Source: Paraburkholderia oxyphila NBRC 105797
Lineage (GTDB): Bacteria > Pseudomonadota > Gammaproteobacteria > Burkholderiales > Burkholderiaceae
Assembly: GCF_000685075.1 (NCBI RefSeq)
Contig: NZ_BAYD01000015.1
Span: 62,001-126,000 of the forward strand
Reading direction: 5' to 3'
Length of the DNA: 64,000 nt
Shown here: piece after piece, positions 36,036 to 45,117 of the stretch
Position numbering within the stretch: the first letter of the stretch is position 1
How the letters are laid out: the number at the start of each line of letters is the position of its first letter
Notes under the pieces: generated by a model
The model's input: the letters and a program-made list of their open reading frames with translations, nothing else
What the model was told of the DNA's origin: nothing
Database searches by the model: none
Translations under genes and position numbers: made by a program

Positions 36036-37365
36036 TGAACCCATAGCAACTAATCAGGATGCCTACCTGATAAGCAAGCGGCAGGCATGGTTTGCCTTTG
36101 GGATGACGTTCGCACTCATGTTCTTCGATTTTATCGATCGACAGGTGATCGTCTCGCTGTTTCCCCATATCAGGAGCGAATGGGGTTTGAGTGACAAGGA
36201 ACTGGGCGCGCTCGTGTCCGTCGTCTCCGTTGTCGTGGGAGCGGGCGGTATACCTGTCGCGCTGGTGGCGGACCGGATGGGCCGCGTGAAGAGTATCGTC
36301 GCGATGGCCGTCTGCTGGAGCCTGGCGACGATCTCATGCATGTTCACGGCCAATTTCAGTCAATTGTTTGCGGCACGCGCCGTGGTGGGCATCGGCGAAG
36401 CCGGTTACGGCTCCGTAGGCGTGGCCCTGATCTCGACATTGTTCCCCGGCCGCTTGCGCAGCGCCGTGCTCGGTGCCTTTTACGCTGCGCCGTCGCTGGG
36501 TTCTGTCCTCGGGGTGGTGCTGGGCGGGGCCATTGCGGCCAGGTGGGGGTGGAAGTCGGCTTTTGGCGTGGTCGGCCTGCCTGGGCTCGTATTGACATTG
36601 CTCTATCTGTTCGTGCGTGACTACAGGACCTTGCCGCTGGCCGCCGATTCAAACAAGACGGCGCAGTCGCTGGCGGAAACGCTGAAACACATTTTCGGCA
36701 CCCTGGCACGCACGCGAACCCTGCTATGGGTGTGCGTCGCTGCTGCGGCACAACTGATTACCGTTTCGGCCATCTGGTCGTGGCTCCCCAGCTATTTGAA
36801 CCGCTTCCAGGGCATGTCCCCGGAAGCCGCGGCGAGGGCGGCGGGACTGGTCGTGCTGGTCGGCGCCGTGAGCTGCACGGTCTGGGGCGCGGTGGTGGGG
36901 CGCCTGGCTCTGCGCAGGCCGCGCAACAAGCTACTCGCGCTGTCTGCGCTGTGTCTGGTCACGTCGGTCGTTCTGGCGGGCGCGTTTGGTGGAACCTACG
37001 CGGCGCATGTGCGGTTCGACCTGATCGTGCTCGGGGCCTTTTTCATGAACTGCACGGTGGGTGTGGTTGCCGGGATTGCGATGGACATTATTCATCCAGG
37101 CGTTCGCTCCACGGGTGCAGCGGTGCTTTCCCTCTTTCAAAATATTTTCGGCCTGGCCGTGGGGCCCTTTCTGACGGGCATCGTGTCTGACCAATGGGGT
37201 TTGCAAAGCGCCTTGACGGTCATGCCCTTGTTTAGCGTGCTGGCTGCGGTGTGTTTCGTCATCGCGATGCGCAGTTACGACGCAGACGCTGCCCGAGTTT
37301 CCGCCGTCGAGCTGGAGAGGGAGCCGCTTGGCGGCGATGCACTGAACGCAGAAGTACGAGCCTGA
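36019..37365 (+). CDS. MFS transporter, second of a tandem pair
   Basis: A 448-aa paralogue of the preceding transporter. Shared segments include WGLSD, VADRMGRVKSIVAM, GEAGYGSVGVALIS and LFPGRLRSAVLGAF. ATG 36019 has GGAGAGAAGC upstream and lies inside the end of the first MFS gene. Residues such as FFDFIDRQV replace the LLLSDYMSRQ of the neighbour, so the two probably differ in substrate or partner. Adjacent copies could form a heterodimer or serve two related compounds. The TauD-type gene follows 52 bases later. Confidence 0.9.
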   Translation: MNIVDDEPIATNQDAYLISKRQAWFAFGMTFALMFFDFIDRQVIVSLFPHIRSEWGLSDKELGALVSVVSVVVGAGGIPVALVADRMGRVKSIVAMAVCWSLATISCMFTANFSQLFAARAVVGIGEAGYGSVGVALISTLFPGRLRSAVLGAFYAAPSLGSVLGVVLGGAIAARWGWKSAFGVVGLPGLVLTLLYLFVRDYRTLPLAADSNKTAQSLAETLKHIFGTLARTRTLLWVCVAAAAQLITVSAIWSWLPSYLNRFQGMSPEAAARAAGLVVLVGAVSCTVWGAVVGRLALRRPRNKLLALSALCLVTSVVLAGAFGGTYAAHVRFDLIVLGAFFMNCTVGVVAGIAMDIIHPGVRSTGAAVLSLFQNIFGLAVGPFLTGIVSDQWGLQSALTVMPLFSVLAAVCFVIAMRSYDADAARVSAVELEREPLGGDALNAEVRA

Positions 37366-37377
37366 CCCAATCATTCA

Positions 37378-37392
37378 ATGTCGATATGAATA
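37378..37392. promoter_or_regulatory. Diverged operator-like motif before the dioxygenase gene
   Basis: ATGTCGATATGAATA matches the ATGTCGACAANAATA consensus at about 13 of 15 positions, but the palindromic core is broken. It lies 26 bases before the TauD-type start, in the spacer after the second MFS gene. This could be a weak site or chance. Confidence 0.3.
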
Positions 37393-37417
37393 GTCGAGGA
37401 ACAAGGAGTAACCGCTC

Positions 37418-38263
37418 ATGATCAAGATCGAAAGGCTGACCGCCTGCATTGGCGCAGAGGTGTCCGGTGTGAACATCGGAGACGCTGCAAGAGATGCATC
37501 GTTGTTTGCAGAACTCAAGGCACTGCTGCTTAAACATAGGGTTCTCTTCTTCCGGGATCAACGGATCTCTCGCGAGGAGCACATTGCTTTTGCGCGCAGA
37601 TTCGGGAAGCTGGAAGATCATCCTGTCGCCGGAAGCGACCCGGACCATCCTGGCCTCGTGCAAATCTACCGGTCGGACGAGAAGAACCCTTATGAAAACA
37701 ACTACCATACCGATGGACTCTGGCGAGCGGCTCCGTCCATGGGTGCGGTCCTGCGCTGCATCGAATGCCCGGAGGTCGGCGGCGACACCATCTGGGTCAA
37801 CATGGTCGAGGCGTACAGGCAATTGCCGGATGACATCAAGAAGCGCATTGAGGGATTGAGGGCGAAGAGCAGCATCGAGCATTCGTTTGGCGCCGCCATG
37901 GGGCTCGAAGAGCGCAGAAAGCTGGCCGCGCAAAATCCGGAGGTGGAACACCCGGTCGTGCGGACCCATCCTGAGACTGGCGAAAAGGTGCTGTACGTCG
38001 GTAGTTTTACGACCCATTTCGTCAATTACCATACCGTCGAGAACGTGCGGTATGGCCTCGACAAGACGCCCGGCGCCAGTCTTCTGCTCAATTATCTGCA
38101 GAGCCAGGCATCGATCCCCGAGTATCAGGTTCGCTTTCGCTGGAAGCCCAATAGTGTGGCGGTTTGGGATAACCGGTCGACCCAGCACTACGCGGTCATG
38201 GACTATTGGCCGGCTCCGCGCAAAATGGAAAGAGCCGGGATCGAAGGTGACAGGCCTTATTGA
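37418..38263 (+). CDS. TauD/TfdA-family Fe(II)/2-oxoglutarate dioxygenase
   Basis: A 281-aa non-heme iron dioxygenase. The metal triad is His97, Asp99 (NYHTDG) and the distal His257 (NRSTQHYAV); an Arg near 268 would hold 2-oxoglutarate. The length and RVLFFRDQRISREEHIAFARRFG start match TauD/TfdA. The family oxidises taurine, chlorophenoxy acids and other substrates, so the substrate is open. The preceding ribosome site AGGAGT is clear. With two transporters before it and a GntR regulator after it, this is a compact uptake-oxidation unit. Confidence 0.92.
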   Translation: MIKIERLTACIGAEVSGVNIGDAARDASLFAELKALLLKHRVLFFRDQRISREEHIAFARRFGKLEDHPVAGSDPDHPGLVQIYRSDEKNPYENNYHTDGLWRAAPSMGAVLRCIECPEVGGDTIWVNMVEAYRQLPDDIKKRIEGLRAKSSIEHSFGAAMGLEERRKLAAQNPEVEHPVVRTHPETGEKVLYVGSFTTHFVNYHTVENVRYGLDKTPGASLLLNYLQSQASIPEYQVRFRWKPNSVAVWDNRSTQHYAVMDYWPAPRKMERAGIEGDRPY

Positions 38264-38299
38264 CGGGATTCCTGCTCAAGATCGCTTCGGCTGAACGTT

Positions 38300-39061
38300 A
38301 TGGCTCGCCACAAGACGCAAAATCTTCCCGATCTTTCCGCACTCCTCACGCCGAAGAATTCGTTGATGCTGGCAGTGGAGCGGGCGGTGCTGCGCGGGCA
38401 GGACTGGGCGTATGCTTCGGTGCCCATCGCCGAGCAGATCGCTGCCCGCCTGGCCGGCGTCATTACGCTCGATCTCGTGAAATCGGGGCAGCGCTTGCTG
38501 GAAGCGGATATCAGCGCAGTGCTGCACGTCAGCCGCGCGCCGGTCCGCGAAGCCTTGCGCATCCTGGAGCGGGACCGGTTGGTGGAATTTCAGGCGAGAC
38601 GCGGAGCGATCGTGACGGCGCCCGACGAGAACGAGCTCAGGGATATTTTCCGGGTGCGCAGTGTGCTGTATGTCACGATGCTGGAGCAGGCGACCCGTGA
38701 GAACTTGCCGGAACTCGAAGCGCTATTGACGGCGCATATTCCCAGATTGGCCCAGGCTGCCGAGGCGTCGATAGACGCTTATGCCGTGGAAAGTTTTCTC
38801 CTGAATTTCGCCACGATCGGTCTGTGCCATAACCGGCTTCTGGTCGATATCCTGCACTCGATCTCATTGCGAACGCTGCGTTACGTCCGGTTGGGCATGG
38901 TGGCTGCGCCGCAAACGATCCGCACATCTTTGGAGGTCTGGCGTGCGATGCAGGACGCCGCCATGAGGCGGGACGGCCCACTCCTGCTGGCCCTTGCCAC
39001 TTCGCGTCTGGACGAGGCACGGGATGCTGCTGTTCGCGCAGTCGTGGAACAGCCGTTTTGA
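38300..39061 (+). CDS. GntR-FCD transcriptional regulator, copy 1
   Basis: A 253-aa repressor-type regulator. The winged helix includes LHVSRAPVREALRILERDRLVEFQARRGAIVT, and an FCD ligand domain fills about residues 100-235 with its metal-binding helices. It is a close paralogue of the gene at 53684-54478, and the recognition helix is essentially the same (SRAPVREALRILERDRLV), so both may bind the same TGTCGACA sites. It lies 36 bases after the dioxygenase gene and reads into a strong convergent terminator. The likely role is repression of the transporter/porin/BKACE genes until the substrate appears (inference). Confidence 0.92.
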   Translation: MARHKTQNLPDLSALLTPKNSLMLAVERAVLRGQDWAYASVPIAEQIAARLAGVITLDLVKSGQRLLEADISAVLHVSRAPVREALRILERDRLVEFQARRGAIVTAPDENELRDIFRVRSVLYVTMLEQATRENLPELEALLTAHIPRLAQAAEASIDAYAVESFLLNFATIGLCHNRLLVDILHSISLRTLRYVRLGMVAAPQTIRTSLEVWRAMQDAAMRRDGPLLLALATSRLDEARDAAVRAVVEQPF

Positions 39062-39067
39062 CCGTGT

Positions 39068-39099
39068 GAGGCGAAGCGGCACGCGAGCCGCTTCGCCTC
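39068..39099. terminator. Strong bidirectional hairpin between convergent genes
   Basis: A perfect 13-base inverted repeat, GAGGCGAAGCGGC (39068-39080) and its complement (39087-39099), with a 6-base loop. It lies 6 bases after the GntR stop and 17 bases before the stop end of the LysR gene. No T-tract follows, but the position and strength suggest it ends or insulates both transcripts. Confidence 0.65.
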
Positions 39100-39116
39100 T
39101 CGGGGCGTCCGCAACT

Positions 39117-40028
39117 TCATGCGACGCGCTCACATTGGCTGGAAGCGATTTCCTGCCGGAACAGGTCGGCGAGCTTGTCGGCCGCGAGCGAGAGCGGCGC
39201 GTCGCGCAGCTTCATGATGCCAAGCCGAAGCGGCGGGAACTCGAGACGCAGCGGCACGCGCGTCGCCTGCTGCGCATAGGGCTCCACCTCGAGCATGCCC
39301 ACGGGCACCGCGAGCAGCGCGTCGCTGCGCGCCATCAGGTTCCAGCTCACACCGAACGTGTTCGCGCGGATGATGCGTGTGGGCAACGGCAGCCGGGCGC
39401 GGCGCAGGTAGTCCAGCAGATTGCAATGGTGGCTGCCGGGCGAGAGGGTCATGGCCCACGTGCACTCGGCCACCTGACTCCATTCGGTGGCACTTGCCAT
39501 GGGGTGCCCGCGGCGGCAGACCACGATCGTCTCGAGCGTGCGCAGCGGCTCGAAGTCGAACTCGCCACTGACTTCCTCCTCGGCCGGCGCGGCGACCGCG
39601 AAGTCGATCGAACCATCGCGCAGCGCGTGCAGCACGTGAGGCATCAGGCCTTCCTCGAAAGTCAGTTCTGCCAACGGCATGATCTTGGTGAAGCGCTCGA
39701 TGACCGTGGGCAGCGCGCCAAGGAGCACCATCGGCGTCACTGCGGCCGCCACATGCCCGCGCTTGCCACCAAGCAGCTGCTGGATGTCTTGACGCGCGAG
39801 CGCAAGCTGCGCCTGGGCGAGGCGCGCGCGCGAGGTGAGCTGACGGCCGCATTCGGTCAGCTGCACGCCGCGCGAGCTGCGTACGATGAGCGGCGCGTCG
39901 AGATCCTGTTCGAGCTCGCGTACCGCTTTCGTGACGGCGGCCTGGCTCAGATGCAGATGGCGCGATGCACCACGAATGCTGCCGGTTTCGACCAGGGCAA
40001 GCCAGGCCTTCAGGTGATGGTCCTTCAT
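39117..40028 (-). CDS. LysR-family regulator
   Basis: A 303-aa LysR-type regulator. The N-terminal winged helix is LKAWLALVETGSIRGASRHLHLSQAAVTKAVRELEQDL, followed by a substrate-binding domain from about residue 90. ATG 40028 is chosen because the family always starts close to this helix; the open frame upstream is Arg/His-rich and not coding-like. It diverges from the amidase gene, the usual arrangement for an activator of that operon. It converges on GntR across the hairpin. Confidence 0.93.
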   Translation of the reverse strand: MKDHHLKAWLALVETGSIRGASRHLHLSQAAVTKAVRELEQDLDAPLIVRSSRGVQLTECGRQLTSRARLAQAQLALARQDIQQLLGGKRGHVAAAVTPMVLLGALPTVIERFTKIMPLAELTFEEGLMPHVLHALRDGSIDFAVAAPAEEEVSGEFDFEPLRTLETIVVCRRGHPMASATEWSQVAECTWAMTLSPGSHHCNLLDYLRRARLPLPTRIIRANTFGVSWNLMARSDALLAVPVGMLEVEPYAQQATRVPLRLEFPPLRLGIMKLRDAPLSLAADKLADLFRQEIASSQCERVA

Positions 40029-40307
40029 GTCTCGTCCGCCGCGTCGCGGTCCATCGGCCGATGACGATGCAGCGTAGTCTCCTTCGTGATTTAGATGTTG
40101 CCGACTCGCGCGACTCAGCCGCAACGGCCCAGGGTTACTCCTGGGAGAGGTGGCAGCGCGACAACCTGTGGTGGTCACCGCGAACAATATATCGTCTTTT
40201 GCGATCGGACTGTCCCAGTTAGCCTCTTTCCAGTCCCTGACGTTCGCCCGAGCGGTCCGGCGGGCATAAAAAAACGAAAGCCAATCGAGAGTCCTGGAGG
40301 AGCACAT

Positions 40308-41777
40308 ATGAGTCAAGCATGGTGGCGCCTGAGCGCAACGGAAATGGCCGCCCTCGTCGCGCGCCGCGACGTTTCGTCGAAAGAACTCGTGGAGAGCTGC
40401 CTCGCGCGGCTGGAGGAAGTCAATCCGCATCTCAACGCGGTCGTGGACGTGCTCGCGGATAGCGCGCTCGAAGCCGCCGCGGCGGCCGATGCCGCCGTTG
40501 GCCGGCGAGAAGCGACTGGCCCGCTGCATGGCGTGCCGGTGACGGTCAAGGTGAACGTCGACATGGCGGGGCGCGCGACGTCCAACGGCGTGGTGGCCTA
40601 CAAGGATCTGATCGCGCGCGAGGACAGCCCGGTCGTGGCGAATCTGCGCAAGGCCGGTGCAGTCATCATCGGCCGGACCAACGCACCCGCGTTTTCGTAC
40701 CGGTGGTTCACCGACAATGATCTCTACGGCAGAACGCTGAACCCCTGGGATGCCGGCTTGACGCCGGGTGGCTCCAGTGGCGGCGCATCGGCTGCGGTGG
40801 CGGCCGGCATCGGCGCGATCGCGCACGGCAACGACCTGGGTGGATCGATTCGTTATCCTGCGTATGCATGTGGCGTGGCCGGGCTGCGGCCGACCACGGG
40901 GCGCGTGCCCGCCTACAACCCGACGCAAAGCCGCGACCGCACGCTTGCGGTGCAGCTCGCTTCGGTGCAGGGGCCGCTCGCGCGCACGGTGGGCGACCTG
41001 CGCCTCGCGCTCGCGGCCATGGAGGGCGGCGATACGCGCGACGCCTGGTGGATGCCGGTCGCGCCGACACAACGAGATGCCTCGAACGCAACGAAGGGCG
41101 CCTTGGCGCCGTTCCCCACGCGGGTGGCGGTGTGCGCGCAACTGCCAGGCATTCCCACCGACCCGGTGGTGATCGACGCCGTCCAGCAGGCCGCGCGCTG
41201 GCTCGAGGAGGCCGGCTGCGTCGTGGAGGAGGTGGTGCCGCCGCGCTTTGACGAAGCCTCAGAGCTGTGGTTGAAGCTCGTGACCAACGAGGCGCTCACC
41301 GGTCTCGACAAGACCATCGAAGACTGTGGCGACCGCGCCATCCGCACGGCGTTCGGCAGCCAGCGCCGCATCGCGCCGACGCTCGACCTGGCCGGCTACA
41401 TGGACGGCCTCTCGCAACGCACGGGCCTGTTGCGCGAATGGCAAGCCTTCTTCGCGCGCTATCCGCTGCTGCTGATGCCGGTGTCGTGCCAGCGCCCGTT
41501 CGCTATCGATGCCGACCAGCACGGTGACGACGCGATGCGCCGCATCCTGCAGGCGCAAGGCCCGCTGCTTGCGACAGCGGTGCTCGGTTTGCCGGGCTTG
41601 AGCGTGCCGCTCGGTGTGGCGGCGTCCTCCGGCACCAGCATGCCTTCGGGTGTGCAACTCGTAGCGGGCCGCTATGGCGAAGCGCTGTGCCTCGCGGCGG
41701 GCGAAGCCATCGAGGCGCGCGCGGGCGTGTTCACTCCGATCGATCCACTTGCCGCTGCTGTTCGCAGCATGGGGTGA
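40308..41777 (+). CDS. Amidase signature family hydrolase
   Basis: A 489-aa Ser-Ser-Lys amidase. Lys81 lies in VTVKVNVD, the bridging Ser in GGSSGG (154-159), and the nucleophile Ser180 in DLGGSIRYPAY. The ribosome site GGAGGAGC precedes ATG 40308. It could hydrolyse an amide intermediate of the catabolic pathway; the substrate is not predictable from these motifs. It is followed within 4 bases by a small DUF3311 gene and a sodium-solute symporter, so uptake and hydrolysis of one substrate are probably coupled. The divergent LysR gene is the likely regulator. Confidence 0.94.
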   Translation: MSQAWWRLSATEMAALVARRDVSSKELVESCLARLEEVNPHLNAVVDVLADSALEAAAAADAAVGRREATGPLHGVPVTVKVNVDMAGRATSNGVVAYKDLIAREDSPVVANLRKAGAVIIGRTNAPAFSYRWFTDNDLYGRTLNPWDAGLTPGGSSGGASAAVAAGIGAIAHGNDLGGSIRYPAYACGVAGLRPTTGRVPAYNPTQSRDRTLAVQLASVQGPLARTVGDLRLALAAMEGGDTRDAWWMPVAPTQRDASNATKGALAPFPTRVAVCAQLPGIPTDPVVIDAVQQAARWLEEAGCVVEEVVPPRFDEASELWLKLVTNEALTGLDKTIEDCGDRAIRTAFGSQRRIAPTLDLAGYMDGLSQRTGLLREWQAFFARYPLLLMPVSCQRPFAIDADQHGDDAMRRILQAQGPLLATAVLGLPGLSVPLGVAASSGTSMPSGVQLVAGRYGEALCLAAGEAIEARAGVFTPIDPLAAAVRSMG

Positions 41778-41781
41778 GCCG

Positions 41782-41991
41782 ATGCTCAGGATACTGATCG
41801 GGCTTGGATTGCCCTATGCAGGCGTGCTGGGGCTGCTGCCCTGGATCGCTTCCGCCGACGTCTACGTGCTGGGCGTACCGCTCGTGTACGCCTGGATGTT
41901 TCTGTGGTTCGTACTGACCTCGGCGTGTCTGTTCGTCTGCTGGCACGGCTTCGACAAGCACGTCGCCGACGCCACGCAGGACGATCTCTGA
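41782..41991 (+). CDS. DUF3311 small membrane subunit
   Basis: A 69-aa protein with two hydrophobic helices (ILIGLGLPYAGVLGLLPWI and VYAWMFLWFVLTSACLFVCW). DUF3311 proteins are found next to SSS-family symporters and are thought to assist them. It begins 4 bases after the amidase stop and ends 18 bases before the symporter. Confidence 0.88.
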   Translation: MLRILIGLGLPYAGVLGLLPWIASADVYVLGVPLVYAWMFLWFVLTSACLFVCWHGFDKHVADATQDDL

Positions 41992-42009
41992 TTGCAAGGG
42001 AGCACGCGC

Positions 42010-43401
42010 ATGTCAACCGTAGTCTTCGCCGGCTTTATGCTGGCTTCGTTCGCTCTTGCGTTGCTCTCGCGTCGCGGCGTGGGCACGCAGAGCGTGCAGG
42101 ATTTTTTCGTCGCGTCGCGCCAGTTCGGCAGCGTACTCGTCTTTTTTCTCGCTGCGGGAGAGATCTACAGCGTCGCCACGATGGTGGGCTTCGCGGGCGG
42201 CATCTACGCGAAGGGGCCGACTTACGGTGTCTGGTTTCTCGGCTATATCCTGCTTGCCTATCCGCTCGGCTATTTTCTCGGGCCGCGCATCTGGGAGGCT
42301 GGCAGGCGCTTCAATGCGATCACACTGCCCGACCTTTTCAGGGGTCACTTTCAGGACCGCACGATCGAGTGCGTCGTCGCGCTCACGTCGATCCTGTTCC
42401 TGTTGCCGATGGCGCAACTCCAGTTCACCGGGCTTGCTGCCGCCTTGCGCGGGCTGGGCTGGCAGTTCGAGACGCTGCATCTGGTCGTCATCGCGGCGGT
42501 GTTCGCGCTTATCTATATCATGATCGCCGGTATCCGCTCCTCGGCTTACGTCGCGGTGCTCAAGGACACGCTCATGGTCCTCGCGATCGTTGCAACCGGG
42601 GTTGCCGTGGCGCAGCGCGTAGGCGTGACTGCGGTGTTTCACGAAGCCGGGCTGCAGGTGAGCAACCGCATGGATGCCACGCAATTGCGCTTTGCCATGA
42701 GCACGATTCTGTTCCAGTCGCTCGGCTTTCTCGCCATGCCATTCGGTGCGCAGATGTTCTTCACCGCGAAGAGCGCCAACACGATCCGGCGCAGCCAGAT
42801 CGCCATGCCCCTGTATATGCTGATGTATCCGTTTCTCGTGATCGCGTCGTACTATGCGCTCAGCCAGCACTACAGCCTGAAGTCGGCAAACGAGGCGTTC
42901 TTCGTGGCGGCCAACGACTTGTTGCCGCCATGGCTGCTCGGGCTCGTGGCGGCCGCCGCCGTGCTCTCCGCGTTGCTGGTGCTCACCGGCATGTGCCTGG
43001 CTATCGGGCCCATCGTCAGCCGCAATTTGTTGCCGGGCCTGGGCGGAGCGCAACAAAAGGCGGCCGCGAAGATCGTCATCGTGATCTATCTGGCCGTGTC
43101 GATCGTCATGACCAGCGCGACGCCGACATTGATGCTCACGCTCATTAACACAACCTATTACGGCGTCGGGCAATTCTTTCCGGGGCTGATTGCCGTGCTG
43201 TTCTCGCTGCGCATCCGTCCCGCCGCGGTGACGGCCGGCATTCTCGTGGGAGATTGCCTGGCGCTCGCGTTCTACCTGGGCCGCTACGATCTCGGCGGCT
43301 TCAATCCTGGCTTGCTGTGCCTGGTCGTCAACTGCATGGTGATCGCGGTGCTCGAGTACGTGTTGCGGGCCACGCGGGCGAGTGGGGCGGTGCGGTCCTG
43401 A
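42010..43401 (+). CDS. Sodium:solute symporter (SSS family)
   Basis: A 463-aa transporter with about thirteen helices. Typical segments are FFVASRQFGSVLVFFLAAGEIYSVATMVGFAG and the later SLGFLAMPFGAQMFFTAKSANTIRRSQIAMPLYMLMYPF. It imports a small organic solute with sodium. It has AAGGGAG upstream and forms a pair with the DUF3311 gene. Gene context (amidase, BKACE) suggests an amide, amino acid or acid as the solute. Confidence 0.94.
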   Translation: MSTVVFAGFMLASFALALLSRRGVGTQSVQDFFVASRQFGSVLVFFLAAGEIYSVATMVGFAGGIYAKGPTYGVWFLGYILLAYPLGYFLGPRIWEAGRRFNAITLPDLFRGHFQDRTIECVVALTSILFLLPMAQLQFTGLAAALRGLGWQFETLHLVVIAAVFALIYIMIAGIRSSAYVAVLKDTLMVLAIVATGVAVAQRVGVTAVFHEAGLQVSNRMDATQLRFAMSTILFQSLGFLAMPFGAQMFFTAKSANTIRRSQIAMPLYMLMYPFLVIASYYALSQHYSLKSANEAFFVAANDLLPPWLLGLVAAAAVLSALLVLTGMCLAIGPIVSRNLLPGLGGAQQKAAAKIVIVIYLAVSIVMTSATPTLMLTLINTTYYGVGQFFPGLIAVLFSLRIRPAAVTAGILVGDCLALAFYLGRYDLGGFNPGLLCLVVNCMVIAVLEYVLRATRASGAVRS

Positions 43402-43642
43402 AGGCCTGACGAGGAGGCGCCGATATTCGGGCGCGCCATCGCGCGCCACCTCGCATCGCGCCGCGTCGATCAGTGACGGTGTTGCCGGCGCCTGTCATGG
43501 ATAGTCAATCGACTGGCGCGCATGATCAAGCGGGGAAAGGGCCCAAACCGGACAATGGCACGCATCACTATCGGGCGGCGCGCTGGACTCGCCAACGCGC
43601 TCGCCTGCGGATGCGACAGCCGCCTTTCCCCGGAGACCCCGC

Positions 43643-44701
43643 ATGAATTTTCTCGACGGCCACCTCTTTCCCGAGAATCAACAGCCCTTGATCATTACCG
43701 CGGCGCCTTACGCGCCAGGCTGGTTGCCCTCGGACTTTCCCGAGGACATTCCGGTCACCATGGAGGAACAGATCCAGAAGGCGGTGGATTGCTACAACGC
43801 GGGCGCCACGGTGCTGCACCTCCATGTGCGCGAACTCGACGGCAAGGGCAGCAAGCGCCTGTCGAAGTTCAACGAACTGATCGCCGGGGTGCGCAAGGCG
43901 GTGCCGGAAATGATCATCCAGGTGGGCGGCTCGATCTCGTTCGCGCCGGAAAACGAAGGGCAAGCGGCGAAGTGGCTCTCCGACGACACCCGCCACATGC
44001 TGGCCGAGCTCGAGCCCACGCCTGACCAGGTCACGGTGACGGTCAATACTTCGCAGATGAACGTCACCGATCAGGCCGAAGACGCCGACTTCAAGGGCAC
44101 CTCGCGCGAGAACCCGACGCTCTTTAACGCCTACAAGGAAATGACCGTGCCCGCGCAGCCGGGCTGGGTCGAGGAGCACGTGCGCCGGTTGACGGCCAGG
44201 GGCATCCAGAGCGCGTTCCAGTGCTACAACCTCAACAGCTTCGAGTCGGTGGAGCGGCTGATGCGCCGCGGCTTCTACAAGGGCCCGCTGGTCATGAACT
44301 GGGTGGCGATCGCCGGCGGCATGGATACGCCGAACATCTACAGCCTCGGCAACTTCATCCGCGCGGTGCCCGACGGCGCGGTGGTCACGGTGGAGAGCAA
44401 TGTACGCAACGTACTGCCCGTCAACATGATGGGCATTGCGATGGGCCTGCACGTGCGTTGCGGCACGGAAGACTGCCTGTGGAACCAGAAGCGCACTGAA
44501 AAGATGAGCACCGTGAAGCAGATCGAGCAACTCGTGCGCATCTCGCGCGAGTTCGGCCGCGATATCGCGACCGCGAAAGAGGCGCGCGAGATCAGCAAGA
44601 TCGGCGTGTTCTACGACACGGTGGAGGAATCGCTGCACGCGAACGGCTTCGCACCGAACCGCAACGGCGGCACGCAAGGCTTCTTGCGCAAGACGGCCTG
44701 A
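43643..44701 (+). CDS. BKACE-family beta-keto acid cleavage enzyme, copy 2
   Basis: A 352-aa paralogue of the gene at 31612-32670: same length, same start MNFLDGHL, same metal motif VLHLHVRE, and long identical stretches such as NGFAPNRNGG near the end. It follows the symporter by 241 bases on the same strand and has its own ribosome site (CGGAGACC). The upstream spacer does not contain the TGTCGACA operator, so the two copies are probably regulated differently, one by GntR and one with the LysR-linked amidase unit. Divergence in the central residues 120-150 may change the substrate. Confidence 0.93.
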   Translation: MNFLDGHLFPENQQPLIITAAPYAPGWLPSDFPEDIPVTMEEQIQKAVDCYNAGATVLHLHVRELDGKGSKRLSKFNELIAGVRKAVPEMIIQVGGSISFAPENEGQAAKWLSDDTRHMLAELEPTPDQVTVTVNTSQMNVTDQAEDADFKGTSRENPTLFNAYKEMTVPAQPGWVEEHVRRLTARGIQSAFQCYNLNSFESVERLMRRGFYKGPLVMNWVAIAGGMDTPNIYSLGNFIRAVPDGAVVTVESNVRNVLPVNMMGIAMGLHVRCGTEDCLWNQKRTEKMSTVKQIEQLVRISREFGRDIATAKEAREISKIGVFYDTVEESLHANGFAPNRNGGTQGFLRKTA

Positions 44702-44872
44702 GGCAGCGCCCGCGTAGCACGCATTTCATGCCGCGCCGGTATCACCTGTGCTTGCGCGGCGGCGCTTCGCGAGCGACTGAGGGTAGGGCCAAGTGAACGC
44801 GCAATGCGTCATGGGGGAAAAAATCGCTTGCAGCGGCCATAATGGCCCGCTATCGTTGCACTGTTCGATGAA

Positions 44873-45068
44873 CTGCAGCGGGAGAGACTGTCACTGCGAA
44901 AGCAATTGACGGCGCCGACGGAGCAACCGCCCCGGAAACTCTCAGGCACAAGGACCCTGCAGCGAGAACACATCTGGAGAGCGGCACGCAGTTGCCCACC
45001 GAAGGAGATTTCCGCCCGGCGCGTTGGATGCCGGCGCGGAAAGAAACTCTCAGGTACATGGACAGATG
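44873..45068 (+). ncRNA. Tandem glycine riboswitch (gcvT element)
   Basis: Two glycine aptamers in series. Aptamer 1 (about 44873-44963) shows CGGGAGAGAC, GCCGACGGAGCAACCGCC and AAACTCTCAGGCACAAGGACC, closed by CTGCAG/CTGCAG. Aptamer 2 (about 44971-45068) shows TGGAGAGC, CACCGAAGGAG, AAACTCTCAGGTACATGGAC and a closing CATCTG/CAGATG. These are the conserved blocks of the gcvT riboswitch, in which both aptamers bind glycine. It lies directly before a flavin amino-acid oxidase-type gene with 49 bases to the start codon. High glycine would switch that gene on (known behaviour of the class; the output here is inferred). Confidence 0.92.
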
Positions 45069-45117
45069 GGGCACGGATGTCGGAAACGACAGTGCTCAAT
45101 CTAATCTGGACCATGTC

